Positions 16,020 through 23,929 of a stretch of DNA of 64,000 bases are shown one piece after another. A model generated the notes under the pieces. The model was given only the letters and a program-made list of their open reading frames with translations, ran no database searches and was not told where the DNA came from. This DNA is from JAIQFL01 sp035501495 (GTDB taxonomy: Bacteria > Acidobacteriota > Terriglobia > Bryobacterales > Bryobacteraceae), in contig DATJWB010000279.1 of assembly GCA_035501495.1 (NCBI GenBank), positions 1 through 64,000 on the forward strand, read 5' to 3'. Within the stretch, counting starts at the first letter, position 1. Every line of letters begins with the position of its first letter. A program made the translations under genes and the position numbers.

Positions 16020-16161
16020 TCCGCCATATTATCGAATTCCAAATCCCGCCACTTATGAGAGAAACGTCTTTTTCCGCCCTTTTGCCACCGCTTGCGCCCG
16101 TGTACCGCGGTCTGGTATAAACGCCTAATCGTTTCCTGTCGTTTGAACGGTTTTGTGGATC

Positions 16162-16779
16162 ATGACCGGGAAGAACCAAAGCGCAGCACCAAAAAGCAAC
16201 GAACGGCGTGTGACCAAACCGCCGGCCGGCAAACCAAGCCCCGACCGGGCTCCGGTCTCGTCGCGCGTGGCCGCCGCCCACGCACAAGCCAACGACCCCC
16301 GCAAGCAACTGGGCGCCTTCGAAGCTGCCATGAAGCTGTTTCACGCGCGCCAACTGCGGGAAGCCCGCGAGCTGTTTGTCAACGCCGCCGGCGGGCCGGA
16401 AAGCGACGTAGCACAACGGGCTCGCGTGCATATCGCGATGTGCGACCGGCGCCTGGAACAGGCTCCGGTAAACCTGCTCTCCGCCGAAGACTATTACAAC
16501 TACGGCGTCGCCCTGATCAATACGCGGAACATGGCCGAGGCCTGCGTGCACCTGAAAAAGGCCCTCGAGATAGCGCCCAATGCCGATCACGTGCACTATG
16601 CCCTGGCTCTCGCGCAGGCCTTGGGCGGCGATCCCATGCGCGCGTATGAAAGCCTCAGGCGGGCCATAGAACTGGAGCCCCGCAACCGCATCATTGCCAG
16701 GCAGGATCAGGATTTCGCCCCTCTGGCGCACCAACCGCCTTTCGACACGCTGCTCTATCCTGATAAGAAGGGCTGGTAG
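16162..16779 (+). CDS. TPR-repeat protein
   Basis: A 205-residue cytosolic protein from ATG 16162 (a TTG at 16153 is also in frame). A basic, disordered N-terminus (about 45 residues) precedes helices forming about three TPR units: LGAFEAAMKLFHARQLREAR, DYYNYGVALINTRNMAEACV and AHYALALAQA-like VHYALALAQALGGDPMRAYE. The end is unusual, FDTLLYPDKKGW. It probably mediates protein contacts. It precedes yvcK by 57 nt and may be co-transcribed with it. Confidence 0.78.
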   Translation: MTGKNQSAAPKSNERRVTKPPAGKPSPDRAPVSSRVAAAHAQANDPRKQLGAFEAAMKLFHARQLREARELFVNAAGGPESDVAQRARVHIAMCDRRLEQAPVNLLSAEDYYNYGVALINTRNMAEACVHLKKALEIAPNADHVHYALALAQALGGDPMRAYESLRRAIELEPRNRIIARQDQDFAPLAHQPPFDTLLYPDKKGW

Positions 16780-16803
16780 CGGAGAAGCCACGCGGCGCGC
16801 CGG

Positions 16804-16818
16804 GGGCGAAAACCGCCC
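16804..16818 (+). promoter_or_regulatory. Small hairpin upstream of yvcK
   Basis: GGGCG (16804-16808) and CGCCC (16814-16818) pair around AAAAC, 18 nt before the yvcK start. It is weak and could be incidental in GC-rich DNA. Confidence 0.2.
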
Positions 16819-16836
16819 GCTCCTACGCCAAGTCTC

Positions 16837-17847
16837 ATGGAAGATCATTCCCCACTCCGTGTGGTCGCGATGGGAGGCGGTAACGGCCTGTCGGCGCTTC
16901 TGCAGGGCTTGAAGCGCTATGCCCGCACAGCCAATGAAGCGACCCCGCCGCTGGCCATCACCGCCATCGTCACGGTAACGGACGACGGCGGAAGCTCCGG
17001 CCGCCTGCGCCGCGAATTCGACGTCCTGCCGCCCGGCGACATCCGTAACTGCATGGTGGCTTTGAGTGAGGATTCGGACCTTCTGTCGAGGCTGTTTCAA
17101 TACCGCTTTCAGGCCGGGCGCGGCCTCAAAGGCCACAGCTTTGGCAATCTGTTCCTGATGGCGCTGACCCAGATCATGGGCGACTTCCCCGACGCCGTGA
17201 AGGTCTCCTCGGAGGTCCTCAAAATCGCCGGCCATATTTATCCCTCCACGGATGCCAACGTGGCGCTGCAGGCCACGCTGGTAGATGGCACCAAGATAGT
17301 GGGCGAGACGCGCATCAGCCACAGCCGGAAACGGATTGAGAAGATTCACCTCTCGCCGCCGAAGGTCCGGCCGCTGCCCGCCGCGCTCAGCGCCATCGCG
17401 GAAGCCGACGCGATCACTCTGGGGCCGGGCTCGCTGTTCACCAGCGTGGTGCCGAACCTGCTGGTGCAGGGCATACCTTCGGCCATCCGGAAGTCGCGCG
17501 CGGTCAAAGCGTATTTTGTCAATCTGATGTCGCAGCCGGGAGAGACCACCGCCTTCCGGGCCTCCGATCATCTCCAGGCACTGCACGAGCACGCCGGCGG
17601 CAAGTTTCTGGACTACGCCGTTGTGAACATCCGGCCCATTACGCCGGCCCTGAAAAAGCGCTATGCGCAGCAGCAGGCCCTCCCGGTGGAGAATGATATC
17701 GACACGCTCCTCAAGATGGGATTGAAGGTGATGGCCGGACGCCTTGCCGACCTGTCCGGGAAGGTTCGGCACGATTCGGCCGCCAGTGCCGCGGTAGTCA
17801 TGAAACTGGCGCAGGAAGGCAGACGGCGCAAGAACGGCCAGCCATAA
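16837..17847 (+). CDS. yvcK: YvcK/CofD-family UDP-sugar-binding regulator
   Basis: A 336-residue cytosolic protein carrying the family signatures: VVAMGGGNGLSALLQGLK near the N-terminus, the VTVTDDGGSSGRLRREF segment followed by LPPGDIRNCMVAL, GHSFGNLFLMALT, and ITLGPGSLFTSVVPNLL. YvcK proteins (also called GlvK/CuvA) bind UDP-sugars such as UDP-GlcNAc and tune cell-wall precursor supply and growth on gluconeogenic carbon; they are not LPPG:FO transferases. It is followed 7 nt later by glmU, which makes UDP-GlcNAc, so sensor and producer of one metabolite are adjacent. Confidence 0.93.
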   Translation: MEDHSPLRVVAMGGGNGLSALLQGLKRYARTANEATPPLAITAIVTVTDDGGSSGRLRREFDVLPPGDIRNCMVALSEDSDLLSRLFQYRFQAGRGLKGHSFGNLFLMALTQIMGDFPDAVKVSSEVLKIAGHIYPSTDANVALQATLVDGTKIVGETRISHSRKRIEKIHLSPPKVRPLPAALSAIAEADAITLGPGSLFTSVVPNLLVQGIPSAIRKSRAVKAYFVNLMSQPGETTAFRASDHLQALHEHAGGKFLDYAVVNIRPITPALKKRYAQQQALPVENDIDTLLKMGLKVMAGRLADLSGKVRHDSAASAAVVMKLAQEGRRRKNGQP

Positions 17848-17854
17848 TAGGAGG

Positions 17855-19246
17855 ATGCAGACTCCCGTTACCGTAGTGATCCTCGCCGCCGGCCTCGGCA
17901 CCCGGATGAAGTCCCGCAAGGCCAAAGTGTTGCACCGAGCAGGCGGCAGGGCGCTGGTGGAGCACGTGGTGGACACGGCGCTCGCACTGGCGCCCGCGGA
18001 ACGCATCTTCGTGGTGGTGGGTCACCAGGCGGCGGAGGTCCGGCAGGCAATCGCCACCCCCGGTATTGGCTTCATCGAGCAGCAGGAACAGAAAGGCACC
18101 GGCCACGCCGTGATGGTGGGACGCGAGGCCCTCTCCGGCCTGAGCGGCTACCTGATGATCCTTTATGGCGACTCGCCCCTGCTGCGGCCGGAGACTCTGC
18201 GGCGTTTGATCGACACGGAAGCCGCGGGCAGCGCCGCCGGAGTGCTGCTGACCGCCCGCATGGCCGACCCCACCGGATATGGCCGCGTGGTCCGCGATGC
18301 GCAGGGACGCGTAGCCGCAATCGTCGAGCAGAAGGCCGCGACACCCGAGGAACTTGCCATCCGCGAAGCCAACATGGGCATCTACTGCTACCGGGCGGAC
18401 CTGTTCTGGAAGCACGTAGACGAGATTCGGCCGGACAATCCCGCGCGCGAATACTACCTCACCGATATGGTGGAGATCCTGAACCGCGCCGGCCACTACG
18501 TGTGCGCGATGGAGATCGAGGATGAGCGGGAAGCCCTTGGCATCAACACGCGCCTGGAACTGGCCGAAGTCGATGGGCTGCTGCGCGGGCGCAAGCTTCG
18601 GGAGTTGATGCTGTCCGGAGTCACCATCGAGAAGCCCGAGACAGTCACCGTGGATGCCGCCGTCGAAATCGGCATCGACACGATCCTTGAACCGTTCGCG
18701 CAGATTCTCGGACGCACCACGATCGGGGAGAATTGCCGCATTGGCGCCTGTTCGATCGTACGCAATTCCGAACTCGCCGACGACGTGGAGATCGGCCCGT
18801 TCACCATCGTCAACGCCTCGCGTGTGGAGCGTGCCGCCGAAGTCGGACCCTTCGCCCGGTTGCGCTTCGAGAACCACGTCTGCGAGGGTGCGCATATCGG
18901 CAACTTCGTGGAGCTGAAGAAGACGCGATTGGGCGTCAAGTCCAAGGCGAATCACCTGGCTTACCTCGGCGACTCGGAGATCGGAGCGCGGGTGAACATC
19001 GGGGCGGGAACCATCACCTGCAACTACGACGGGACGCTCAAACATCGCACCAGGATCGGCGAGGGAGCATTCGTCGGCAGCAACTCTACCCTGGTGGCGC
19101 CGATCGAGATCGGCGCTGGATCGTATGTGGGAGCGGGCTCGGTAGTCACCGACCCGGTGCCTGCCGACGCGCTGGCGCTGGGCCGCAGCCGGCAGGTGAT
19201 CAAAGAGGATTGGGCCCGCAAGCGGCGCGGCTTGCATGCGAAATGA
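17855..19246 (+). CDS. glmU: Bifunctional GlmU: GlcNAc-1-P uridyltransferase / GlcN-1-P acetyltransferase
   Basis: A 463-residue enzyme (E. coli GlmU is 456). The N-terminal nucleotidyltransferase opens VVILAAGLGTRMKSRKAKVL, with the usual GxGTRM-x-S-x-x-x-K-x-L motif, and QQEQKGTGHAVMVG follows. The C-terminal left-handed beta-helix of hexapeptide repeats contains LKKTRLGVKSKANHLAYLGD and the coenzyme-A-proximal NIGAGTITCNYDG, ending in RSRQVIKEDWARKR. It makes UDP-GlcNAc for peptidoglycan and lipopolysaccharide. Start ATG 17855 has AGGAGG just upstream. glgP begins 9 nt after the stop. Confidence 0.97.
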   Translation: MQTPVTVVILAAGLGTRMKSRKAKVLHRAGGRALVEHVVDTALALAPAERIFVVVGHQAAEVRQAIATPGIGFIEQQEQKGTGHAVMVGREALSGLSGYLMILYGDSPLLRPETLRRLIDTEAAGSAAGVLLTARMADPTGYGRVVRDAQGRVAAIVEQKAATPEELAIREANMGIYCYRADLFWKHVDEIRPDNPAREYYLTDMVEILNRAGHYVCAMEIEDEREALGINTRLELAEVDGLLRGRKLRELMLSGVTIEKPETVTVDAAVEIGIDTILEPFAQILGRTTIGENCRIGACSIVRNSELADDVEIGPFTIVNASRVERAAEVGPFARLRFENHVCEGAHIGNFVELKKTRLGVKSKANHLAYLGDSEIGARVNIGAGTITCNYDGTLKHRTRIGEGAFVGSNSTLVAPIEIGAGSYVGAGSVVTDPVPADALALGRSRQVIKEDWARKRRGLHAK

Positions 19247-19255
19247 GGAAACCTA

Positions 19256-21781
19256 ATGGGCAACCCGACTTATACCTATCGACCGTCGGAGAACCGGGAA
19301 TCCGATGCTCTGGCCGAACTGGCCTTGAATCTCCGCTGGAGCTGGAACCATTCGACGGATGAATTGTGGGGACGGCTCGATCCCGAGTTGTGGGACCTCA
19401 CCCAGAACCCATGGCTGATTCTGCAGACGGTTTCGCAGGAGAAACTCGAGGCTGCCTGGGCGGATCCCTCGTTCCGGCAGCGAGCGGAGGAGATTCTGCG
19501 ATTGCAGCGCGCCGCGCTCCGGGAGAACCGGTGGTTTCAGGCGGCTTGGCCGGATTCCAGCCTGAAGCTGGCGGCCTATTTCAGCATGGAGTATATGTTG
19601 AGCGAGGCGCTCCCGATCTATTCGGGGGGCCTCGGCAATGTGGCCGGAGACCAGCTCAAGGCGGCCAACGATCTCGGCGTTCCCGTGGTCGCCGTGGGAT
19701 TGCTCTACCAGCGCGGCTACTTCCGGCAGGAGTTCGATTCCCAGGGCGCGCAGCAGGCCCTCTACCCGTATAACGATCCGGGACAACTGCCCATCACGCC
19801 GGTTCGCGAACCGAACGGCGAGTGGGTCCGCCTCTCGGTCACTTTGCCCGGGCTCAAGATGTGGATTCGCGTATGGCAGGTCCAAGTGGGTCGATGCACG
19901 CTTTATCTGCTGGACTCCAATGATCCCGGAAACCCGCCCGCCTACCGGGGCGTCACCAGCGAACTGTACGGCGGCGGACCCGAACTGCGAATCCGCCAGG
20001 AGGCGACGCTGGGAGTGGCCGGGTGGCGCATGCTGCGGAAGCTCGGCCTCAATCCCGAGGTGTGTCACCTGAACGAAGGCCACGCCGCTTTCGCAGTGCT
20101 GGAGCGCGCGCGATCCTTCATGCTGGATCACGAGCTTCCATTCGACGAAGCGCTCGCCACCACCCGGGCGGGCAACATATTCACCACCCACACGGCTGTC
20201 GATGCGGGCTTCGACCGGTTCTCTCCCGAGCTGATGGAGAAATACTTCCGCCACTATGCCGTGAACCGGCTGCACATCCCGTTCGAGGATTTTCTGGCAA
20301 TGGGGCGGTCGGGTAACGGGGGCCCGGAGGAACCGTTCAATATGGCCTACCTGGCGATGCGCGGCAGCTCCTTTGTGAATGGTGTCAGCCGCCTGCACGG
20401 CCAGGTGAGCCGCCGGCTGTTTCAGCCGCTATTCCCGCGCTGGCCGGAAGCGGAGGTCCCGGTGGGCCACATCACCAACGGCGTGCACGCTCCGACCTGG
20501 GAATGTTTCGGCGCCGGTTGCCTGTGGGAGGAAGCCTCGTCCGCAATGCGGTGGCGGGGTGAGACGGAACGACTCGCTAACGATATTCGTTCCATGTCGG
20601 ACGAGCAATTGTGGAGCCTGCGGACCGGGACCACGCGCGACCTGATCGCCTACATGCGCAAACGCCTGGCCCGCCAACGCGCCAGCCAGGGGGCCCCGCG
20701 CGAGGAGATTGACGCAGCGTCGCACACCTTCGACGCCGATGCGCTGACTCTCGGCTTCGCGCGGCGGTTTGCCACTTACAAGCGCCCCGATCTGCTGCTC
20801 GAAGATCCCGACCGGCTGATTCGCATTCTGACTAACCGCCAGCATCCCGTGCAGTTGATCCTGGCGGGGAAGGCGCATCCGCAGGATGGCCCCGGCCAGG
20901 ACCTGGTGCGGAAATGGAACGATTTCGTTCGCCGCGCGGACGTGCAGAATCGCGTAGTGTTCCTCAGCGATTACGATATGCTGCTCACGCAGCAGCTCGT
21001 GCAGGGGGTAGACGTGTGGATCAACACGCCGCGCCGCCCCTGGGAGGCATCCGGCACCAGCGGGATGAAGATCCTGGTGAACGGCGGATTGAATCTCTCC
21101 GAGCTGGATGGCTGGTGGGCCGAAGCATTTTCGCCCGACGTGGGCTGGGCCATCGGTGACGGCCACGAACACGGCGACGACCGGAACTGGGATCGCATCG
21201 AGGCGGAGAGCCTCTACGAAATCCTGGAGCACCAGGTGGTGCCCGAGTTTTACAACCGCGATGCACACGGCATCCCGCGAGCCTGGGTCGCGAAAATGCG
21301 CGAAAGCATGGCGCGGCTGGCCCCCTACTACTCGGCTAACCGGGTGGTGCGCGAGTACACGTGTTCGCACTATGTTCCCGCGGCTGCGGCATATGTAGAC
21401 CGGGCGAAGGACGGCGGCAAGGCAGGAGCCGGTCTGATGCGGTGGCAGAGGGACGTGGAAGCCCATTGGCAGGACGTTCGATTTGGCGCCGTCCAGGTGT
21501 TTACAACCGGCGAAGAGCACCGTTTCGACGTTCAGGTTTACCTTGGCCGGATGGAGCCTGACTCGGTGCTGGTCGAGGTATATGCGAATGCGCTGAATGG
21601 GGGGGCGCCGCTGCGTCAGCCCATGAGGCGTGGAGCGGTCACGGATACGGGCAAGGGATATGTGTACTCGGCCGCAGTCCCGGCGAGTCGGCCGGTGGGC
21701 GATTACACTCCGAGAGCGAGGCCGGCTCATCCCGGCCTGTTTTTGCCGCTGGAGGCGCCGCAGATCTTGTGGCAAAGGTAG
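19256..21781 (+). CDS. glgP: Alpha-glucan (glycogen/maltodextrin) phosphorylase, GT35
   Basis: An 841-residue enzyme of the TIGR02094 type (DUF3417 N-terminus), a subgroup distinct from E. coli GlgP. It opens with ALNLRWSWNHSTDELW and continues with YFSMEYMLSEALPIYSGGLG, VCHLNEGHAAF and GHITNGVHAPTW. The pyridoxal-phosphate region EASGTSGMKILVNGGLNLSE contains the expected Lys. It releases glucose 1-phosphate from alpha-1,4-glucans in the cytosol. A C-terminal about 130-residue beta domain follows the catalytic part. It forms one run with yvcK and glmU. Start ATG 19256, preceded by GAGGAAAC. Confidence 0.93.
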   Translation: MGNPTYTYRPSENRESDALAELALNLRWSWNHSTDELWGRLDPELWDLTQNPWLILQTVSQEKLEAAWADPSFRQRAEEILRLQRAALRENRWFQAAWPDSSLKLAAYFSMEYMLSEALPIYSGGLGNVAGDQLKAANDLGVPVVAVGLLYQRGYFRQEFDSQGAQQALYPYNDPGQLPITPVREPNGEWVRLSVTLPGLKMWIRVWQVQVGRCTLYLLDSNDPGNPPAYRGVTSELYGGGPELRIRQEATLGVAGWRMLRKLGLNPEVCHLNEGHAAFAVLERARSFMLDHELPFDEALATTRAGNIFTTHTAVDAGFDRFSPELMEKYFRHYAVNRLHIPFEDFLAMGRSGNGGPEEPFNMAYLAMRGSSFVNGVSRLHGQVSRRLFQPLFPRWPEAEVPVGHITNGVHAPTWECFGAGCLWEEASSAMRWRGETERLANDIRSMSDEQLWSLRTGTTRDLIAYMRKRLARQRASQGAPREEIDAASHTFDADALTLGFARRFATYKRPDLLLEDPDRLIRILTNRQHPVQLILAGKAHPQDGPGQDLVRKWNDFVRRADVQNRVVFLSDYDMLLTQQLVQGVDVWINTPRRPWEASGTSGMKILVNGGLNLSELDGWWAEAFSPDVGWAIGDGHEHGDDRNWDRIEAESLYEILEHQVVPEFYNRDAHGIPRAWVAKMRESMARLAPYYSANRVVREYTCSHYVPAAAAYVDRAKDGGKAGAGLMRWQRDVEAHWQDVRFGAVQVFTTGEEHRFDVQVYLGRMEPDSVLVEVYANALNGGAPLRQPMRRGAVTDTGKGYVYSAAVPASRPVGDYTPRARPAHPGLFLPLEAPQILWQR

Positions 21782-21790
21782 AGCGGATCG

Positions 21791-23836
21791 ATGGCCCGAA
21801 AACCGCCAGCCAGGCCTTCGAAGTCCAGTCCGGTCCGGCTGCGGGAAGTTACGGCCGGAATTCTGCTGTTTGCGGCTACACTCGCGGTCTATTCACCAGC
21901 GTTCAACGGCGGTATTCTCTGGGATGACGACCGACATCTGACACCTCCCGATCTTCAATCGCTGCACGGGCTCTGGCGGATATGGTCGGAACTCGGTTCC
22001 ACGCAGCAATACTATCCACTGCTCCACAGCGCGTTTTGGCTGGAGCATCGGGTCTGGGGCGACGCGGTCCTCGGCTACCACCTCGTGAACGTACTGCTGC
22101 ACGCTTCGTCGGCGTGCCTTTTGGTGGCGATCGTCCGGCGCCTGCGTCTTCCGGGGGCGTGGTTGGCGGGCTATCTCTTCGCCTTGCACCCTGTATGTGC
22201 GGAAGCGGTCGCCTGGATCTCCGAACAGAAGAGCACGCTCTCGGCTGCTTTTTATCTTGCCGCGGCGCTGTGCTACCTTCGCTTTGACGAGACGCGCCGC
22301 AGGGCGTACTACTGGACCGCCCTGGGGTTCTTTGTTTTGGCGCTCGCATCGAAAACCGTCACCGCAACGTTGCCCGCCGCGCTGCTGGTGGTGTTCTGGT
22401 TCCAGCGCGGACGAATCGATGGGAGACGCGATGCCTTGCCCCTGCTGCCATGGTTTGCCCTGAGCGCGGTGGCAGGCGCGGTGACCGCCCATGTGGAGCG
22501 GGCGTACATCGGCGCGCGCGGCGCAGACTTCGCGCTGACATTCGCGCAGCGCTGCCTGCTGGCGAGCCGTGCCATCTGGTTTTATCTCGGAAAACTGATC
22601 TGGCCGGTTAACCTGACGTTCATCTATCCGCGATGGACGGTGAGCGCGGCCGTATGGTGGCAATATGGGTTCGCGGCGGCGCTGTTGGCGCTGATCGCCT
22701 GGCTGGTTTGGCTGGCAGTGAGGCGGCAACAGCGGGGGCCTCTCGCGGCAGGTCTTCTCTTTGCGGGCACCCTGTTCCCGGCACTGGGATTCTTCGACGT
22801 CTATCCTTTCCTCTATTCCTACGTCGCCGACCATTTTCAGTACCTCGCCAGCATGGGCGTGATTGTGTTGGCGGCTGCCGGCGTGATGGTGGCCACGCAT
22901 CGGATCGGCGGCGCCGGCAGGCAGAATCTCGCGGCGGCCGGGCTGCCGTTGATCCTGGCTGTGCTGACCTGGCGGCAGAGTTCGCTGTATCAGGACGCGC
23001 CTACGCTTTACCGGGCGACCCTGGAGCGCAATCCGCAATGCTGGCTGGCGCACAACAATCTGGGAACCCTGCTTCTGGAAGAGCCGGGCCAGTTGGATGA
23101 GGCTGTTTCGCATTTCGAGGCGGCTCGCCGGCTTCAACCGAACTACCCGCAGGCGTATAACAACCTTGGGCTGGCCTTTTCGAGAATGCCGGGCCGGCGG
23201 ACCGAGGCGGTGCAATTCTTCGAAGACGCGGTCCGGATTCAGCCGGATTATCACCAGGCGCAGAACAATCTGGGGCTGGCGCTGTCGGCCATTCCCGGGC
23301 GCCTGCCGGAGGCGATTGACCATTTGGAAGCGGCCATCCGGGCGGACCCCAACTACGCCCAGGCGCACAACAACCTGGGAAGTGCCCTGTCGATGACGCC
23401 GGGCCGCTTGCAGGATGCGATTGCTCACTACAAAACGGCCTTGCGGATCCAACCCGACTTCGCCGAAGCGCATTACAATCTGGCGAATGCCCTCTCGGAA
23501 ACCCCAGGCCGCTCGGCAGACGCCATCCTTCATTACCGGGAAGCGTTGCGGCTCGAACCCGGGAACGCGCAGGCACACAACAACCTGGGCATTGCACTTT
23601 CCGCTGCCCCGGGCCGGATGGAGGAGGCGGTGGCCGAATTTGAGGCGGCATTACGAATTCAACCGAATTTCGCGGACGCCCATTACAACCTGGGGCTGAC
23701 GCTAAGCCGAATGCCCGGACGGTCGGCGGAGGCAATCGCGGAGTTGGGAAACGTCTTACGGATCAATCCGAATTTCGAACCGGCACGCCGGATGTTGGAG
23801 CGGATGCAGGCCGGGCCGCGCGCCGCCAAGCCCTAG
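21791..23836 (+). CDS. TMTC-like membrane protein with seven C-terminal TPRs
   Basis: A 681-residue protein. Residues about 20-400 hold roughly ten hydrophobic segments with a luminal/periplasmic acidic DDDRHLTPPDL stretch after the first. This layout recalls eukaryotic TMTC O-mannosyltransferases and their bacterial GT-C-like relatives, where the Asp pair is catalytic. Residues 418-662 are seven tandem TPRs. Glycosyl transfer is therefore plausible but not shown. It starts 9 nt after glgP ends and probably shares its transcript. Start ATG 21791. Confidence 0.85.
   Translation: MARKPPARPSKSSPVRLREVTAGILLFAATLAVYSPAFNGGILWDDDRHLTPPDLQSLHGLWRIWSELGSTQQYYPLLHSAFWLEHRVWGDAVLGYHLVNVLLHASSACLLVAIVRRLRLPGAWLAGYLFALHPVCAEAVAWISEQKSTLSAAFYLAAALCYLRFDETRRRAYYWTALGFFVLALASKTVTATLPAALLVVFWFQRGRIDGRRDALPLLPWFALSAVAGAVTAHVERAYIGARGADFALTFAQRCLLASRAIWFYLGKLIWPVNLTFIYPRWTVSAAVWWQYGFAAALLALIAWLVWLAVRRQQRGPLAAGLLFAGTLFPALGFFDVYPFLYSYVADHFQYLASMGVIVLAAAGVMVATHRIGGAGRQNLAAAGLPLILAVLTWRQSSLYQDAPTLYRATLERNPQCWLAHNNLGTLLLEEPGQLDEAVSHFEAARRLQPNYPQAYNNLGLAFSRMPGRRTEAVQFFEDAVRIQPDYHQAQNNLGLALSAIPGRLPEAIDHLEAAIRADPNYAQAHNNLGSALSMTPGRLQDAIAHYKTALRIQPDFAEAHYNLANALSETPGRSADAILHYREALRLEPGNAQAHNNLGIALSAAPGRMEEAVAEFEAALRIQPNFADAHYNLGLTLSRMPGRSAEAIAELGNVLRINPNFEPARRMLERMQAGPRAAKP
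23042..23776 (+). repeat. Seven in-frame 105-nt repeats encoding 35-residue TPRs
   Basis: The region is exactly 7 x 105 nt. Each unit follows the pattern AxAHNNLGxALSxxPGRxxE..., one residue longer than a canonical 34-residue TPR because of a Pro-Gly-Arg in the helix A-B turn. Protein identity between units is high but DNA identity is lower, so the array is under protein-level selection rather than newly duplicated. Confidence 0.85.
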
Positions 23837-23861
23837 GGCGGGAATTGTTCGCAGTTTGTTA

Positions 23862-23889
23862 TTGCAACCACATAATTTCGGTGTATCAT
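23862..23889 (+). promoter_or_regulatory. Possible promoter of the TonB-type receptor gene
   Basis: TTGCAA (23862-23867) and TATCAT (23884-23889) are spaced by 16 nt in an AT-richer patch between two GC-rich genes, 41 nt before the receptor ATG, leaving room for the AGGAGG at 23914-23919. Confidence 0.4.
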
Positions 23890-23929
23890 AAGCCATCATC
23901 ATCTGGGTGTCTCAGGAGGGTTGCGTTTG

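Noticed and set aside
15928..18006. A minus-strand open frame of 692 codons
   Set aside because: Antisense to yvcK and the TPR gene; it would also overlap the start of the serine hydrolase.
21893..23578. A minus-strand open frame of 561 codons
   Set aside because: Antisense to the TMTC-like protein; repeated residues mirror the TPR array.
23042..23776. Regular 105-nt direct repeats considered as a CRISPR-like or satellite array
   Set aside because: They keep the reading frame and encode TPR helices; the unit is far longer than CRISPR repeats and there are no spacers.
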